Assembly (NCBI RefSeq): GCF_002901705.1
Contig: NZ_PPPV01000001.1
Span: forward strand, 1 to 64,000
Source of the DNA: Staphylococcus lugdunensis
GTDB taxonomy: Bacteria; Bacillota; Bacilli; Staphylococcales; Staphylococcaceae
DNA: 64,000 nt
Direction: 5' to 3'
Shown here: in pieces, positions 19,899-29,825 of the stretch
How the letters are laid out: each line of letters starts with the position of its first letter
Position numbering within the stretch: position 1 is the stretch's first letter
Translations under genes and position numbers: made by a program
The notes under the pieces: generated by a model
Database searches by the model: none
What the model saw: only the letters and a program-made list of their open reading frames with translations
Told to the model about the DNA's origin: nothing

Positions 19899-20363
19899 AT
19901 GATAGAGGTAGCATTTGTATGTCTCGGAAATATTTGTCGGTCACCTATGGCTGAAGCAATCATGAGACAACGGTTAAAAGATAGAGACATATCTGGTATC
20001 ACAGTTCATTCTAGAGGTACTGGAAAATGGAATCTTGGTGAGCCCCCACATGAAGGGACACAAAAGATTTTGACACAACATCATATTCCATTTGATGGTA
20101 TGATTAGTGAATTATTTGAACCTCATGATGACTTTGATTATATTATTGCGATGGATCAGAGTAATGTTGATAATATTAAACAAATCAACCCAAATATCAA
20201 AGGACAATTGTTCAAACTATTAGATTTTAGTAACATGAAAGAGACAGATGTACCTGATCCATATTATACAAATAATTTCGAAGGCGTGTATGACATGGTA
20301 CAATCATCTTGTGATAATTTAATTAACTACATCATTAAAGATGCAAACTTGAAAGAGAGGTAA
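19899..20363 (+). CDS. ptpA: Low-molecular-weight protein tyrosine phosphatase
   Basis: A 154-residue LMW-PTP. The phosphate-binding loop CLGNICRS begins at C8 (nucleophile), and the general acid is in the VPDPYYT segment. S. aureus PtpA, of the same length, is reported to be secreted and to act in infection; this protein has no signal peptide. ATG at 19899 has GGAGG seven bases upstream; an ATG six codons earlier does not. The next gene, a YtxH-type protein, starts 6 bp after its stop codon, so the two are an operon. Confidence 0.93.
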   Translation: MIEVAFVCLGNICRSPMAEAIMRQRLKDRDISGITVHSRGTGKWNLGEPPHEGTQKILTQHHIPFDGMISELFEPHDDFDYIIAMDQSNVDNIKQINPNIKGQLFKLLDFSNMKETDVPDPYYTNNFEGVYDMVQSSCDNLINYIIKDANLKER

Positions 20364-20369
20364 TTCCTA

Positions 20370-20654
20370 ATGGAAAACAAATTTATTCCTGGTATTTTAA
20401 TTGGCGCTATCGTTGGTGGTGCTGCAACACTAGCTGACAAATCAACACGTCAATCATTAGCTCAATCAATCAAAGATTTAAAAGAAGGTAATCGTTCACG
20501 CAAACCTTCTAAGTTTAATACTATTAAAGATGAAATATTATATTGGAAAGACACAATTGATGAGATTCGTCGTAATAATCCTGAATTAGAAAAATCAATT
20601 ATGGATGCTAAAGATACCCTTGTAGATTGCAAAAATAAACGTCTTGGTAAGTAA
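20370..20654 (+). CDS. YtxH-domain small membrane-anchored protein
   Basis: A 94-residue protein. Residues 5-20 (FIPGILIGAIVGGAA) form a short glycine/alanine-rich hydrophobic segment typical of YtxH proteins; the remainder is charged and helical. YtxH family members are often linked to general stress; the role is unknown. It starts 6 bp after ptpA with GAGAGG upstream. Confidence 0.75.
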   Translation: MENKFIPGILIGAIVGGAATLADKSTRQSLAQSIKDLKEGNRSRKPSKFNTIKDEILYWKDTIDEIRRNNPELEKSIMDAKDTLVDCKNKRLGK

Positions 20655-20769
20655 TAATTGGCTTTCTATGTGACTGATGTGTTTTAACTTGATGATAGAA
20701 TTTGCATGGTCACATTAGACAACTACAATGAAATTTGTGCCATATATCTTACACTAATTGAAGACTTAA

Positions 20770-20812
20770 AGGGGCGGGAAATCAAAGTCGAGATGACTTT
20801 TGTCCCGCTCTC
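20770..20812. repeat. Short form of the GGGGCGGGA/TCCCGCTC hairpin
   Basis: GGGGCGGGA and TCCCGCTC enclose a second inverted repeat AAAGTC/GACTTT, making one long nested hairpin. The outer arms are like those of the first module of the dispersed repeat (28694, 52807, 63354), without the TTGACT module. It probably terminates the ptpA-ytxH transcript. Confidence 0.6.
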
Positions 20813-20856
20813 TTATTTATAATTATAATTAACGTCTTTACAAAAAGGAGTTTGTC

Positions 20857-22086
20857 ATGGCAAAAAAAGAGAAATCGAGTTCAAACTATCTTAATTCGAT
20901 TAAAGAGATGCAAGATAAGCATGAACATAAAAGCGATAAAATTAATGTTGATCGTACATACGTAGAACCACAAGAATTCCAATCGAAAGACCCTAAAAAA
21001 AGCAATCAAGTATTATTTGTTTCAAGACTTAATAAACCTGCAAAATATACTAAAAAACCAAATTTTATTTCTTATCTTATCTATCGTATAGGTAAAGATG
21101 ATGCTTCTGGCTTAGCAGCACAGATGACATATCATTTTGTATTGGCACTATTCCCAATGCTTATCTTTTTATTAACTTTACTACCATTATTTCAAATTGA
21201 CCCTCAACAGGTTAAAGATATGGTTAGTCAAAATGCACCTGCAGAAACTGCAAGTGTCGTATCAAAAATTTTCAATGATATTACAAAAAATGCCAGTGGT
21301 AGTATTTTATCAGTAGGTTTAATATTGACAATTTGGTCAGCATCTAACGGAATGACCGCCATTATGAATTCATTTAATGTGGCTTATGATGTTGAAGATG
21401 GACGTAATCCAATTGTTCTTAAATTATTAAGTGTTGTCTTTACAGTTGTTATGGGTCTTGTATTAGCTGTAGCACTGACATTACCTACTTTTGGTACATT
21501 TATTAAAGACCATTTATTTGGAGCTATTGGCTTAGATAAGCAAGTAGCATGGATTTTTGATTTAATTCGCGTAATTTTACCTTTTATTATCATATTATTG
21601 CTGTTTATAACATTATATTCAGTAGCGCCAAATGTTAAAACAAAAATAAAATCTGTTTTCCCAGGGGCACTATTCACTTCAATTATTTGGTTATTAGGTT
21701 CATTTGGTTTCGGTTGGTATTTATCTAACTTTGGCAATTATTCAAAAACATACGGCAGCTTAGCAGGTATTATCATTTTGCTTCTTTGGTTATACATCAC
21801 ATGCTTTATCATCATCATTGGCGCAGAAATCAATGCTATTATTCATCAGCGTCATGTAATTAAAGGTAAAACACCTGAAGAAGCTGCATTGGAACATGAC
21901 GATAACAATCAGAATCATTATAATGAAAATACGACTTACGAATACAATGACGAGACTTCAACAGCCAAAGAAACAAATTATGAAGTAGATAAAAATGCTG
22001 AAGCGTTAGAAGATGAAGATAAGGAATCGATTAAAGATGTTATTATCGATAAATTTACTTCTAATGATAAAAATTCAAAAAATTAA
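20857..22086 (+). CDS. YihY/BrkB (UPF0761) family inner-membrane protein
   Basis: A 409-residue polytopic protein. Residues 1-70 are hydrophilic and lysine-rich, six hydrophobic segments lie between about 95 and 340, and the last 75 residues are acidic and low-complexity (NQNHYNENTTYEYN). The core motif DDASGLAAQMTYHFVLALFP is typical of the YihY family, once misnamed tRNA-processing RNase BN. Its transport or structural role is unknown. Long charged tails are common in staphylococcal members. AAAGGAG lies six bases before the ATG. It is convergent with vraR, with a strong terminator between. Confidence 0.82.
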   Translation: MAKKEKSSSNYLNSIKEMQDKHEHKSDKINVDRTYVEPQEFQSKDPKKSNQVLFVSRLNKPAKYTKKPNFISYLIYRIGKDDASGLAAQMTYHFVLALFPMLIFLLTLLPLFQIDPQQVKDMVSQNAPAETASVVSKIFNDITKNASGSILSVGLILTIWSASNGMTAIMNSFNVAYDVEDGRNPIVLKLLSVVFTVVMGLVLAVALTLPTFGTFIKDHLFGAIGLDKQVAWIFDLIRVILPFIIILLLFITLYSVAPNVKTKIKSVFPGALFTSIIWLLGSFGFGWYLSNFGNYSKTYGSLAGIIILLLWLYITCFIIIIGAEINAIIHQRHVIKGKTPEEAALEHDDNNQNHYNENTTYEYNDETSTAKETNYEVDKNAEALEDEDKESIKDVIIDKFTSNDKNSKN

Positions 22087-22124
22087 TTATTTCATTTAAC
22101 GTAAGCTATTTAGCTAGTAATCTA

Positions 22125-22168
22125 AAGAAGCCGAATTATGTTGTTAAAAGCATAATTCGGCTTCTTTA
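22125..22168. terminator. Bidirectional terminator between YihY gene and vraR
   Basis: A perfect stem of at least 16 bp (AAGAAGCCGAATTATG with CATAATTCGGCTTCTT). T-rich sequence flanks it on both sides. It ends both the rightward transcript and the vra operon. Confidence 0.88.
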
Positions 22169-22258
22169 ATTGACGCTATTGTAATTCTATATCTCTATGT
22201 TTATCAATATTTAGAAATATCGAATATATCATCTAACTTTGCCTATCGTTTTCACTGC

Positions 22259-22888
22259 TTATTGAATAAGGTTGTGCTGAAATGCATAGATTACTGCTTG
22301 TGTACGGTCTTGTACTTCTAATTTGCTTAAAATATTACTCACATGTGTTTTAACTGTTTTAATAGTAATGTGTGATGCGCTTGCGATTTCTTGATTAGAA
22401 TATCCTTTAGCAATTAACAGTAAAATTTCCATTTCTCGTTCTGTTAACATTTCATATAGCTCTGCACGTTTTTTCATTCTATTTCGCATTTTTACCAGAA
22501 CTTCCGGTTCAAATACAGATTCTCCATGATATGTTTTGCGCACTGCTTCAGCGATATCTTTAGCGCTTGTTGTTTTTAAAATATAGCTGTCAACACCAGC
22601 GTCTAACGCTCTATATACTTCTTTATCCTCAATAAAGCTAGTCAGCATTACAACTTTAATATGAGGCATCTCTTTCTTGATTTGCGTTGTCGCTTCGACG
22701 CCATCCATGTCTTCCATTAATAAATCCATCAAGATTAAATCTGGCTTTAATTCTTGTGCTTTAGCTATTGCCTCTTTACCAGAAGCACCTTCACCTACAA
22801 CTTCAAGGTCTGGCTGAGTAGATAAATAACTAGAAATTCCTATTCTTACCATTTCATGGTCATCTACAAATAGTACTTTAATTGTCAT
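22259..22888 (-). CDS. vraR: Response regulator VraR
   Basis: A 209-residue NarL/FixJ-type regulator. The receiver domain has phospho-acceptor D55 ([10 protein letters not shown]), and the LuxR-type helix-turn-helix includes [22 protein letters not shown]. VraR is activated by VraS when cell-wall synthesis is damaged and turns on envelope genes such as sgtB, pbp2 and murZ in S. aureus (established). Sequence is nearly the same as I recall from S. aureus. AAGGAGG precedes the ATG, and the gene overlaps vraS by 11 bp. Confidence 0.96.
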   Translation of the reverse strand: MTIKVLFVDDHEMVRIGISSYLSTQPDLEVVGEGASGKEAIAKAQELKPDLILMDLLMEDMDGVEATTQIKKEMPHIKVVMLTSFIEDKEVYRALDAGVDSYILKTTSAKDIAEAVRKTYHGESVFEPEVLVKMRNRMKKRAELYEMLTEREMEILLLIAKGYSNQEIASASHITIKTVKTHVSNILSKLEVQDRTQAVIYAFQHNLIQ

Positions 22889-23921
22889 GTGAATCCTCCT
22901 TGTTTAACGGTGCTTTAACCTCTATTCTTGTTCCAGAATCAGGCAATGATACAATATGAAATGTTGCACCTATTTCTAACGCACGTTCGCGCATATTTTT
23001 CAAGCCATAACTTTGTTCGACTTTATCATCAACATTAAATCCAATGCCATTATCTTGTATTCTTAATAATAAATAATCTGCTTTATTAAATAATTCTACA
23101 GTAACTTTAGTTCCTTTTGAATGTCTTAAAGTATTAGAGATGGCTTCTTGAGTAATTCTAAACAAATGATCTTCTAAACCTTTAGGCACTTTAAATTCTT
23201 CAATATCGTGAACCACTTTCATCGGTACTTTTTTCTGTAAATCGATGACTAAATCTTTAATACCTTCACCCAACGACTTGTCCTTTAAACCAATTGGTCT
23301 TAGATGTAATAAGAGTGCTCTCATTTCAAGTTGTGAATCTTGCACCATTTTTTCTAAAACTGGAATTTGTTGATCTAAAGGTGGTTCTAGCTCTGTTTCT
23401 TTAATTGCAGATAACATCATACTGGCTGCAAATAATTGCTGGCTCACTGAATCATGTAATTCTCGAGCTAGACGTTGACGTTCGTCTTCAATTATTTTTT
23501 TCACTTTTACATCATTTAAATTATAATTTTCATTTGTTAAGTTTTGTGTTTTCATTCTTAATCGGTGTAACTCTTGATTTAAGGGAACTAATGTATGATA
23601 TAAATCAATTGTTTCATTATACAATTCTATATTTTGATCATTTATACCAACTGTTTCCCCTTCTATTGCATGCTCTACTTGTGTTTTGATCCAATCATTT
23701 TGTTGATTGATTTTAAAAGCTAATATAGAGCCCACAATAATACATAATAAAATAATAACCAAATTTAAGAAAAGGAATACTGGTATTCCAAATATTTGTG
23801 TATAAAACATGCCTTGAAAGTAAATGATATTAACGAATACTTTATCAATAAACAGAAAAGCAATCATTAAGCTATACACTAGTATCAACATTGAGCCGAT
23901 TGCTCGAATATAGTGGTTCAT
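22878..23921 (-). CDS. vraS: Sensor histidine kinase VraS
   Basis: A 347-residue HisKA_3 kinase of the LiaS type. Two transmembrane helices (about 10-33 and 45-70) have only a few residues between them, so it is an intramembrane-sensing kinase. The phospho-acceptor H156 is in [15 protein letters not shown], and the ATP-binding N and G boxes are [10 protein letters not shown] and IQDNGIGF. It phosphorylates VraR on cell-wall stress and needs VraT. GAGGTGAT precedes the ATG, which overlaps the vraT stop codon by 4 bp. Confidence 0.95.
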   Translation of the reverse strand: MNHYIRAIGSMLILVYSLMIAFLFIDKVFVNIIYFQGMFYTQIFGIPVFLFLNLVIILLCIIVGSILAFKINQQNDWIKTQVEHAIEGETVGINDQNIELYNETIDLYHTLVPLNQELHRLRMKTQNLTNENYNLNDVKVKKIIEDERQRLARELHDSVSQQLFAASMMLSAIKETELEPPLDQQIPVLEKMVQDSQLEMRALLLHLRPIGLKDKSLGEGIKDLVIDLQKKVPMKVVHDIEEFKVPKGLEDHLFRITQEAISNTLRHSKGTKVTVELFNKADYLLLRIQDNGIGFNVDDKVEQSYGLKNMRERALEIGATFHIVSLPDSGTRIEVKAPLNKEDSHDN

Positions 23922-24619
23922 CGATAAATCACCTCAACGTCACCAATAAAAGTTGAAACATATATATTTACATTATAGTTCTCTTCTTTTAGTTTTTCTT
24001 CAATTTGGACGTGATTATTTTCTACTTTATAAGATTGTTGATTCATATAGGCATTACCGTAAAACGCTGTCATGTGTAAATTGACATTATAGTTCAGTGG
24101 AACAATCAGTTGTACTTTTCCTAATAAATGACGCACGACAATCGTATTATTTTCTTTAATATTGGCTGCTTTTGTCAAATCAATATGAACATCGCCAACT
24201 CCATGTTGAATTTGCACATCTTCCCATTTATAAACATAAACAGGTGTACGTTGTTCACCAAACCACTTTTGTTTAATAAACTGTGGTGAAGTCACTTCTT
24301 GCTCTGAAGCAACAATTGATAATGGTTTAAATTTAAAAACTAAATACCGAATAATCAATATCACTAAGAAAATAAACAATATAATTATTGTATATTTATT
24401 AGATAATAAAGTAAACGCTATTAATAATGCTCCAATCCAAAATGCTAATAGCCCTCTTACTTTGTGAAAATAAAGGTAGCCTACATACACTAAAATACAG
24501 CCTAAAAGTAAAACGAAAAGAAAGCCAATTTTTTCGAAAAATATATAATAAAAATTGGCTATAATCATTAAAGCTGTAAAAATAATTAATAACTCGGTTG
24601 ATATATATTTACGTGTCAT
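23918..24619 (-). CDS. vraT: VraT (LiaF-type) membrane partner of VraSR
   Basis: A 233-residue protein with about four hydrophobic segments in residues 8-100 and a cytoplasmic beta-rich C-terminal domain ([30 protein letters not shown]). This is the LiaF/YvqF architecture. In S. aureus, VraT is required for VraSR signalling and for full beta-lactam response. ATG at 24619 is chosen because GGAGG lies six bases upstream; this gives the same length I recall for S. aureus. It ends with a 4-bp overlap with vraS. Confidence 0.93.
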   Translation of the reverse strand: MTRKYISTELLIIFTALMIIANFYYIFFEKIGFLFVLLLGCILVYVGYLYFHKVRGLLAFWIGALLIAFTLLSNKYTIIILFIFLVILIIRYLVFKFKPLSIVASEQEVTSPQFIKQKWFGEQRTPVYVYKWEDVQIQHGVGDVHIDLTKAANIKENNTIVVRHLLGKVQLIVPLNYNVNLHMTAFYGNAYMNQQSYKVENNHVQIEEKLKEENYNVNIYVSTFIGDVEVIYR

Positions 24620-24643
24620 GGTTCGCCTCCTGAACAACTCAAT

Positions 24644-25030
24644 TTAAGCAACATGACAAATTTGTTGCACGAGATGACATTCTTTTTCAGTAATAATGCG
24701 TTCTTTAGATTGTTGTGTTAAATCGGCCTCAATTTTAGCACAATAAGCTTCAAATTGATCCAATCGTGCTTTAATCGCTTGAATTTCACCATCATTAATT
24801 TCTTCTGCACACCGAATATTACAAACATGCAATATATCAATATATTTATTTTCTAACGTTGATGTCAAGCTGTCAATTAACTTTAATAAATGTGCTCTTT
24901 TTTCATTTAAGTATGCAATATAGTCTTCTATATTTTTTAATTTTGTATCTAAAATAAGTTTATATTCGTCGATACTTTCTTTAACAATATCTTTTAAAAA
25001 TTTTTGTAAGTATATATCCATATATGTCAT
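24644..25030 (-). CDS. vraU: VraU, first gene of the vra operon
   Basis: A 128-residue soluble protein predicted to be almost wholly helical and coiled coil (LDTKLKNIEDYIAYLNEKR, LDQFEAYCAKIEADL). It corresponds to the small gene of unknown role that heads vraUTSR in S. aureus, where it is co-transcribed but apparently not required for signalling. It contains a few cysteines (C-N-I-R-C around the middle) whose role is unknown. GAGGTGG precedes the ATG. It is 24 bp upstream of vraT and follows the map terminator, so the operon promoter should lie in 25031-25069. Confidence 0.85.
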   Translation of the reverse strand: MTYMDIYLQKFLKDIVKESIDEYKLILDTKLKNIEDYIAYLNEKRAHLLKLIDSLTSTLENKYIDILHVCNIRCAEEINDGEIQAIKARLDQFEAYCAKIEADLTQQSKERIITEKECHLVQQICHVA

Positions 25031-25069
25031 AGAACCACCTCGTTATCGATTAGTTCTATTGTAAAATAA

Positions 25070-25098
25070 ATCCGAAGCCCAAATAATAGGCTTCGGAA
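25070..25098 (-). terminator. Terminator of map
   Basis: TCCGAAGCC pairs with GGCTTCGGA around an 8-base loop; on the minus strand it is followed by TTTATTTTAC. It separates map from the vra operon on the same strand. Confidence 0.8.
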
Positions 25099-25155
25099 CC
25101 ATTTTAATATCATACTTTAGCCGTATAAGATTAATTTTATGTAATACTTTACATC

Positions 25156-25944
<789 letters not shown>

Positions 25945-26155
25945 TTATTATACCAAAAATTTTTTGATATACTAATTGAGAACATTAATTTCTACATAAT
26001 AGAAGTTTAAGTATCACACTGATAGAAATTGAGACTAGCGCTTAGAATTTAGTCAATTTAAAGAAATTGCGAGTGGGATTTTTTAACTTAATTTAAGTTC
26101 CCACTGAGCCTAGACCTTAATTATCTTAAAGTCTTTCGAAAGGTCAGAGTTTCAA

Positions 26156-27136
26156 ATGAATAAATGGTATAAAAATATAATTGGAGCACGTACTATCAAA
26201 ACAGGTGTTGCGACATTTTTTACTACAGTTTTTTGTATGTTATTAAATTTGACACCTATTTTTGCAATATTAACAGCAATCGTTACAATCGAACCTACTG
26301 CGAAAGCCTCATTAAAAAAAGGGTATCGACGCCTGCCTGCTACAGTCATAGGCGCACTTTTAGCCGTAGTTTTTACGTTTATATTCGGTGATCAATCTCC
26401 ATTTTCTTACGCACTAAGTGCAACATTTACGATTTTATTATGTACTAAATTAAATTTACAAGTGGGAACAACCGTTGCAGTATTAACCTCTGTAGCAATG
26501 ATTCCTGGTATACATGAAGCATACATATTCAACTTCTTCTCTAGATTATTGACAGCGGTTATAGGCCTTTTGACAGCTGGTTTCGTCAATTTTATTATTT
26601 TGCCGCCTAAATATTTCCAACAAATAGAAGATAATATCGCTATTTCTGAAACTAAAACGTTTGAATTATTTTCAAGTCGTATACATGAACTTTTATTAGC
26701 TAAATATCAATCTAACACTAGTAACGATCAGCTTTCAAATTTAATAGGTTTATATTCTAAGATTGAGACTTTAATAGGCTATCAAAGAGATGAATTACGC
26801 TATCATCATAAAAATGAAGAATGCTTGCATTTAAAAGACTTAACGAATCGTGCACATATTAACCGATTATTAATTACACATTTATCAAATATTATATATT
26901 TACCTAAACATACACGTATTGTATTTTCAAATGAAGAAAAACTTGCGATTATTAAAATCAGCAATAGTATTAAAAATATTCAATGTAATGACTGTTTCAA
27001 CAAAGAACCTAAGGCGGCTTCAACATTAAAATCGTCAGTTAAGCTTCTTGAAGAATTTGATGTAAATCAGATAAAGAGTCATGTCATCTATGAAATCTTA
27101 ATGATTTATAAAACGGTAGATAACCTTTATTCATAG
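26156..27136 (+). CDS. Second UPF0421/ArAE_1-like membrane protein
   Basis: A 326-residue protein that resembles the one at 4399-5493. It begins [18 protein letters not shown], similar to the GARILKTGIA start of the other protein, has four to five hydrophobic segments in 1-150 ending [11 protein letters not shown] (compare NLIFLPPKF in the other), and then a charged helical cytoplasmic domain with several cysteines (CNDCFNKE). Role is unknown. GAAAGG lies about 12 bases before the ATG, which is longer than usual. It is divergent from map. Confidence 0.75.
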   Translation: MNKWYKNIIGARTIKTGVATFFTTVFCMLLNLTPIFAILTAIVTIEPTAKASLKKGYRRLPATVIGALLAVVFTFIFGDQSPFSYALSATFTILLCTKLNLQVGTTVAVLTSVAMIPGIHEAYIFNFFSRLLTAVIGLLTAGFVNFIILPPKYFQQIEDNIAISETKTFELFSSRIHELLLAKYQSNTSNDQLSNLIGLYSKIETLIGYQRDELRYHHKNEECLHLKDLTNRAHINRLLITHLSNIIYLPKHTRIVFSNEEKLAIIKISNSIKNIQCNDCFNKEPKAASTLKSSVKLLEEFDVNQIKSHVIYEILMIYKTVDNLYS

Positions 27137-27205
27137 CACTTTACAATCGAATGCTTAAGTGACAGTTTTATTACAATTTAAATTTTAGTTTCATTATTGA
27201 ATAAA

Positions 27206-27255
27206 ATGACTTAAAAGTGGTACATAACAACTGTACTGTTTTTAAGTCATTTTTT
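27206..27255 (+). terminator. Hairpin upstream of the NADH oxidase gene
   Basis: AAATGACTTAAAA pairs with TTTTTAAGTCATTT and is followed by TTT. It lies between the UPF0421-like gene and the next gene, only 5-10 bases before that gene's AGGAGG. It may be the terminator of the upstream gene, but its position could also allow control of the downstream gene. Confidence 0.6.
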
Positions 27256-27269
27256 AGGAGGCATTTAAA

Positions 27270-28631
27270 ATGAAATACATTATAGTTGGAACTTCACATG
27301 CAGGTTATGAAGTAATTGAGACACTATTAAAAGAAGATGAAAATGCTGATATTGAAGTATATGAAAGTGCCGATAAACCATCCTTCTTATCATGTGGTAT
27401 TCAAAGTTATTTAGAAGATATTTCTCCATCATTAGATTCATTACATTACGCATCTGTAGAATCTTATAAAGCTCAAGGTGTCAAAATTCACACGAAACAT
27501 ACTGTCACTGATTTAGATACGAATAAAAAAACAATAACAGTTGAACACGATGGCCAATCATCAACGGTTAGTTATGATAAATTATTCTTAAGTCCAGGTG
27601 GTCAACCTGTAACGCCTCCAGTTGATGGTATAGATAAGTATAATCACGTATACTTTATGCGAGGACGTGAATGGGCAGATGCAATTAAAGCACGCATGCC
27701 AAAAGCGAAAAAAGCCATTGTTGTAGGTGGAGGCTATATTGGAATTGAAGCTGCCGAAGCGTTTGCTAAAGCAGGCATTGAGACAAAAATGATTGATATT
27801 ACTGATCGCCTCTTATCTACCTATTTAGATAAAGAGTTCACTGATATATTAGAAACACATGCTAAAGACCACCATCTTACATTTTATGGGGGTCAAACAG
27901 TTAAATCTCTTGAAGGTAATGATCAAGGTGATGTAACAAAAGTTGTTACTGATAAAGATGAATTCGAGGCTGATACTGTGCTATTTGCTGTAGGTGTTGA
28001 ACCTGCCACAGATTGGTTGAAAGGTAAAATTGATTTAGGTAAAAAAGGTATTATTAACATAAACCATAAGCAAGAAACGTCTGCCCAAGATGTATATGCA
28101 GGAGGAGACGCTACTTTGATACCTTTTGCTCCAATTAAAGAAGATCGCTATTTAGCTCTTGCAACTAATTCACGTCGTCAAGGTATTACTGCAGCTAAAA
28201 ATATGGCGGGTAAAGATGCAACTATGCCAAGAGTATCAGGAACTTCAGGATTAGCACTGTTTGATTATCACTTCGGACAAACTGGTGTTCACGGTTCAGA
28301 AAGTGATCAATATGATGGTAATTTAGGTCAAACTTATATTGAAGAACTAATAAGACCTAAATTTATGCAAGACCAAACAAAAGTACACATGAAAATGATT
28401 TATGATAAAGACAGTCATAAAATTTTAGGTGGTCAAATCATGTCAAAAGAAAATGTAATCGAATCTATCAATACAATTTCTGTGGCTATTTCTGCTAACT
28501 ATACTTTAGAAGATTTGGCCGTACAAGACTTTTTCTTCCAACCGGACTATGATAGACCATGGAACTACCTTAACGTTTTAGCTCAACAAGCTTTAGGTGA
28601 AACATATGGTAGCGATAAAATGCTATTCTGA
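27270..28631 (+). CDS. FAD-dependent NADH oxidase/peroxidase family protein
   Basis: A 453-residue pyridine nucleotide-disulfide oxidoreductase with a single redox cysteine. H10 (GTSHAGYE) and C42 (FLSCGIQ) match the active-site His10/Cys42 pair of enterococcal NADH peroxidase and oxidase, rather than CoA-disulfide reductase. FAD motifs are IIVGTSHAG and DVYAGGDATL, and the NAD motif is VVGGGYIGIEAAEA. It would reduce O2 or H2O2 with NADH in the cytoplasm; which one cannot be decided by eye. AGGAGG precedes the ATG. It is flanked by a hairpin and by a dispersed repeat. Confidence 0.85.
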   Translation: MKYIIVGTSHAGYEVIETLLKEDENADIEVYESADKPSFLSCGIQSYLEDISPSLDSLHYASVESYKAQGVKIHTKHTVTDLDTNKKTITVEHDGQSSTVSYDKLFLSPGGQPVTPPVDGIDKYNHVYFMRGREWADAIKARMPKAKKAIVVGGGYIGIEAAEAFAKAGIETKMIDITDRLLSTYLDKEFTDILETHAKDHHLTFYGGQTVKSLEGNDQGDVTKVVTDKDEFEADTVLFAVGVEPATDWLKGKIDLGKKGIININHKQETSAQDVYAGGDATLIPFAPIKEDRYLALATNSRRQGITAAKNMAGKDATMPRVSGTSGLALFDYHFGQTGVHGSESDQYDGNLGQTYIEELIRPKFMQDQTKVHMKMIYDKDSHKILGGQIMSKENVIESINTISVAISANYTLEDLAVQDFFFQPDYDRPWNYLNVLAQQALGETYGSDKMLF

Positions 28632-28693
28632 TGATACTATGTAGTTATATTTATATATTTTCCAATAAATATATAAAAGATTAAAATAATCAG

Positions 28694-28845
28694 TTTTGGG
28701 ACATCATTATGTTTCAGGCTATGAACTAAATATTGGCAGTAGTTGACTGGATTGAAAATATGCTCATACTAAGCTTGTTTCAATCCTAGACAACTTTGAC
28801 GGAGCGGGACCACGAATTCATAATGATTTCTGTCCCGCTCCATTT
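28694..28845 (-). repeat. Dispersed two-hairpin intergenic repeat, copy B (inverted)
   Basis: Reads as the reverse complement of copy A: TTTGGGACATCATTATGTTTC, then TATTGGCAGTAGTTGACTGGATTGAAAA pairing with TTTCAATCCTAGACAACTTTG, then GGAGCGGGACCACGAATTCATAATGATTTCTGTCCCGCTCC. It lies between the convergent NADH oxidase gene and the secreted-protein gene. Confidence 0.8.
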
Positions 28846-28985
28846 TTCTTGTGAAAGGTAATCTATCAATAAAATAAAAAATGTAATCAAATTCAAATGA
28901 AAAGTCATCTTATTTATGTGATATTACATATTTATAAAATTTTAGATTTTCATTTTGCTAAATAAACCATATAAAATACAAATAC

Positions 28986-29032
28986 CTCAAAAAGATTCAC
29001 TCACAACGAACCTTTTCGAGGTGTTTTTTAAA
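28986..29032 (-). terminator. Terminator of the secreted-protein gene
   Basis: ACCTCAAAAAGATTC and GAACCTTTTCGAGGT form a 15-position stem whose two mismatches on the plus strand become G-U pairs on the minus strand. The stem therefore favours minus-strand RNA, as expected for the gene ending at 29042; a T run is also present on the plus side. Confidence 0.7.
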
Positions 29033-29041
29033 ATATAGAAT

Positions 29042-29593
29042 TTATTCTGTTTCACCTTGACCAATCGTCACTGAAGTGACATAGTCATTTTCTATTTTGA
29101 ATTGTAATTTAATTTGATCTCCATGATATACATATACACCATCATTGGGATGATTAGTGTCTGAATTAGTGTGAGGTATACGATTCAATTTATCACTAGG
29201 ATAAGCATCTTTCATTTGGTTTAAAGACACTGATTGATCCGTTACTTTAAATCGAATACTTGTAGCAGTATCATCACTTGTTGCTCTAACTTCTTGATCA
29301 TACACCTGTTTGTACTCTATATTATCTTCCTTGTCCTGATCAATCTTGTAGCCGTTAAAGTTCAACTGTCCACTATCTAATGCGTTAATAAAATTTTCAC
29401 TAGTAAGATAAGAAGCATTTTCACCTGCATTACCATTATGTACAAACTCGCCTTGATCTTGAGTTACTTGATTGTTGTAACTTGACGCATGATTGTCCCC
29501 ATTAACCATTTGTTCAGCGTGTGCAACTTGCGAAAGTGAAAAAGCCATCGATGATGCAGCAAGCGTTAAACCCATCATTTTGAAAACCTTCAT
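29042..29593 (-). CDS. Secreted protein of unknown function
   Basis: A 183-residue protein with a typical Sec signal peptide: MKVFKMMG basic/start region, hydrophobic core to residue 22, and a likely AHA cleavage site near residue 26. The mature part, about 157 residues, is polar, rich in Asn, Asp and Gln, and contains no cysteine and no LPXTG sorting motif. So it is probably released into the medium. I do not recognise a domain; the regularly spaced beta-like strands in the second half (IKLQFKIENDYVTSVTIG) suggest a small beta fold. AGGAG precedes the ATG. Monocistronic, with its own terminator. Confidence 0.75.
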   Translation of the reverse strand: MKVFKMMGLTLAASSMAFSLSQVAHAEQMVNGDNHASSYNNQVTQDQGEFVHNGNAGENASYLTSENFINALDSGQLNFNGYKIDQDKEDNIEYKQVYDQEVRATSDDTATSIRFKVTDQSVSLNQMKDAYPSDKLNRIPHTNSDTNHPNDGVYVYHGDQIKLQFKIENDYVTSVTIGQGETE

Positions 29594-29762
29594 TTTCTCA
29601 CTCCTATATACTTTTAAAATTAAAGTTCACTCACACACTTTTAGTATATCAACATTGGATGAAAGTCTAATCTATTTTTCTCATCTCCCTCTTTCTAGCA
29701 CTTTACTGTCCTTCATCTTCATTTTAAAGACGGTTAAGCATCCTAAGTGTCTGAATTAAAAA

Positions 29763-29803
29763 AGAGTTAGATTATCAACTAATTTAGTCATTAATCTAAC
29801 TCT
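29763..29803 (-). terminator. Terminator of murT-gatD
   Basis: GAGTTAGATTA pairs with TAATCTAACTC; on the minus strand the stem is followed by TTTTTTAATTC. It lies about 25 bp beyond the gatD stop codon. Confidence 0.85.
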
Positions 29804-29825
29804 CAACACGTTACCCTTTAAATCT

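Noticed and set aside
21384-21737. A 117-residue minus-strand frame inside the YihY gene
   Set aside because: It is antisense to a well-supported membrane-protein gene and has no ribosome binding site.
29493-29759. An 88-residue plus-strand frame with hydrophobic parts upstream of the secreted protein
   Set aside because: Half of it is antisense to the signal-peptide region, which makes any frame look hydrophobic; no ribosome binding site.
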